From Deltaproteobacteria bacterium (GTDB lineage: Bacteria; Desulfobacterota; DSM-4660; Desulfatiglandales; HGW-15), in assembly GCA_030671095.1 (NCBI GenBank), contig DAOVAK010000136.1, positions 1 through 7,115 of the forward strand: a stretch of 7,115 nucleotides of DNA, in the 5' to 3' direction. Made by a program: the position numbers and the translations under genes. Shown piece by piece: positions 6,804 to 7,115 of this stretch. Below the pieces are notes generated by a model. It had not been told where the DNA came from and searched no databases. It saw nothing but the letters and a program-made list of their open reading frames with translations. Position 1 is the first letter of the stretch, and each line of letters opens with the position of its first letter.

Positions 6804-6903
6804 TCATTACCATCCCGTCCTTGCGACCTCCGATCCAGTCGGGGGGGAAGCAATCTTTTGGCCAGGAGATTGCTTCGTCGTCCGTGGGACTCCTCGCAAT
6901 GAC
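6804..6903 (-). repeat. REP-like palindromic element (GTCATTGCGAG family), degenerate copy
   Basis: On the minus strand the element begins GTCATTGCGAGGAGTCC (6903 leftward) and continues to CGAAGCAATCT. A perfect 10-bp stem, GAAGCAATCT (6847-6856) with AGATTGCTTC (6867-6876), encloses a 10-nt loop. The distal arm is decayed or interrupted: 6804-6826 keeps TCATT and TTGCGAC but separates them with about 12 unrelated bases. Similar GTCATTGCGAG...GAAGCAATCTC sequences are, to my knowledge, dispersed intergenic repeats in several bacterial groups. A second copy of the family lies in the secD-secF gap (4556-4632). It is probably non-autonomous; no transposase is present in the window. Confidence 0.75.
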
Positions 6904-7026
6904 ATTTTGTGAACATGGCAAAATTTCTGAATATTGCACATGAATCAGCCCGCGGACGACGATGATTCTTCTTGAATCCTTAGTTTCCTCTAAACGACTC
7001 AACCACTCAACCACTCAACCACTCAA

Positions 7027-7115
7027 CTAATCCAAAATCTCCACTTCTTGAAATTTGCAAAAATCTTGACGATACTCTTCCCATCTTCCTTCCTGGATGG
7101 CTCGGCGTATATCAT
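7027..7115 (-). CDS. tgt: queuine tRNA-ribosyltransferase, C-terminal end (partial)
   Basis: Reading the minus strand from the window edge, an open frame ends in DIRRAIQEGRWEEYRQDF followed by ten more residues and a TAG stop; 28 codons are visible. The pattern D-I-R-x-A-I-x-E-G-R-(W/F)-x-x-(Y/F)-x-x-x-F matches the C-terminal helix of bacterial Tgt, which exchanges guanine-34 of GU(N) anticodon tRNAs for the queuosine precursor preQ1. The catalytic barrel and zinc site lie outside the window, so the call rests on this tail plus gene order: tgt directly upstream of yajC-secD-secF is a very common bacterial arrangement. The stop codon is followed at once by the 8-bp GTTGAGTG repeat array that fills the gap to yajC. 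Confidence 0.8.
   Translation of the reverse strand, partial: DIRRAIQEGRWEEYRQDFCKFQEVEILD

Larger units (their letters stand above)
6708..7027. repeat. Inverted pair of 8-bp tandem arrays filling the tgt-yajC gap
   Basis: Each end of this intergenic stretch carries about four 8-bp units. Left, plus strand 6709-6740: GGTTAAGT, AGTTAAGT, GGTTGAGT, CGTTGAGT. Right, read on the minus strand from about 7027 to 6993: AGTTGAGT, three GGTTGAGT, then CGTT. The two arrays are inverted relative to each other: 6708-6736 pairs with 6993-7021 at 26 of 29 positions, including a perfect 15-bp core (6722-6736 with 6993-7007). The right arm starts at the tgt stop codon; the left arm stops about 8 bp before the yajC Shine-Dalgarno. 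The ~255-bp interior holds a 7-bp hairpin and a palindromic REP-like element. No protein is encoded; the 73-codon frame here reads MVEWLS from repeat units and is not a gene. Confidence 0.85.

Noticed and set aside
6793..7014. A 73-codon minus-strand frame beginning MVEWLS in the tgt-yajC gap
   Set aside because: It starts in the GGTTGAGT array and runs through a palindromic repeat; there is no protein-like composition.

Overview
The window reads almost entirely on the minus strand and holds a bacterial preprotein-translocase locus. In transcription order (right to left) it carries the last 28 codons of tgt, then yajC, secD, secF, a membrane-anchored TPR protein, a MutT-type Nudix hydrolase and a nitroreductase-family protein. 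The order tgt-yajC-secD-secF is widely conserved in bacteria. The separate SecD (533 aa) and SecF (355 aa), the many short intergenic repeats and the protein sequences suggest a Deltaproteobacterium/Desulfobacterota-like organism. That placement is a judgement from memory of such genomes, not a computed result.

Functionally, YajC, SecD and SecF form the accessory complex that associates with SecYEG and uses the proton-motive force to help pull secreted proteins across the inner membrane. The TPR protein behind secF has one N-terminal membrane helix and about 13 TPR units, so it probably scaffolds protein contacts at the envelope; a role in export is only suggested by position. MutT overlaps the end of the TPR gene and is therefore likely co-transcribed. 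The nitroreductase lies beyond a repeat-filled gap.

The unusual part is between the genes. Three gaps (tgt/yajC 339 bp, secD/secF 424 bp, mutT/nitroreductase 153 bp) are filled with short-period tandem repeats, each gap with its own sequence: 8-bp GGTTGAGT, 7-bp CCGGATG plus ~9-bp TAAAGTGNC, and 8-bp GGAGTANT. In two gaps the repeats form inverted arms, about four units each. One arm sits at or inside the 3' end of the upstream gene and the other just before the ribosome binding site of the downstream gene. Two gaps also carry a GTCATTGCGAG...CTCGCAATGAC palindromic element; in secD/secF this is nested inside a second element with perfect 13-bp inverted ends starting with TA. The other junctions (yajC/secD 66 bp, secF/TPR 80 bp, TPR/mutT overlapping) lack such repeats.

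Two protein-level oddities stand out. SecF carries about 45 extra residues, predicted to be two additional membrane helices, between its usual second and third helices. The last ~11 codons of mutT are made of the 8-bp repeat, so the repeat has become coding sequence. No RNA gene, CRISPR array, transposase gene or convincing rho-independent terminator was seen.
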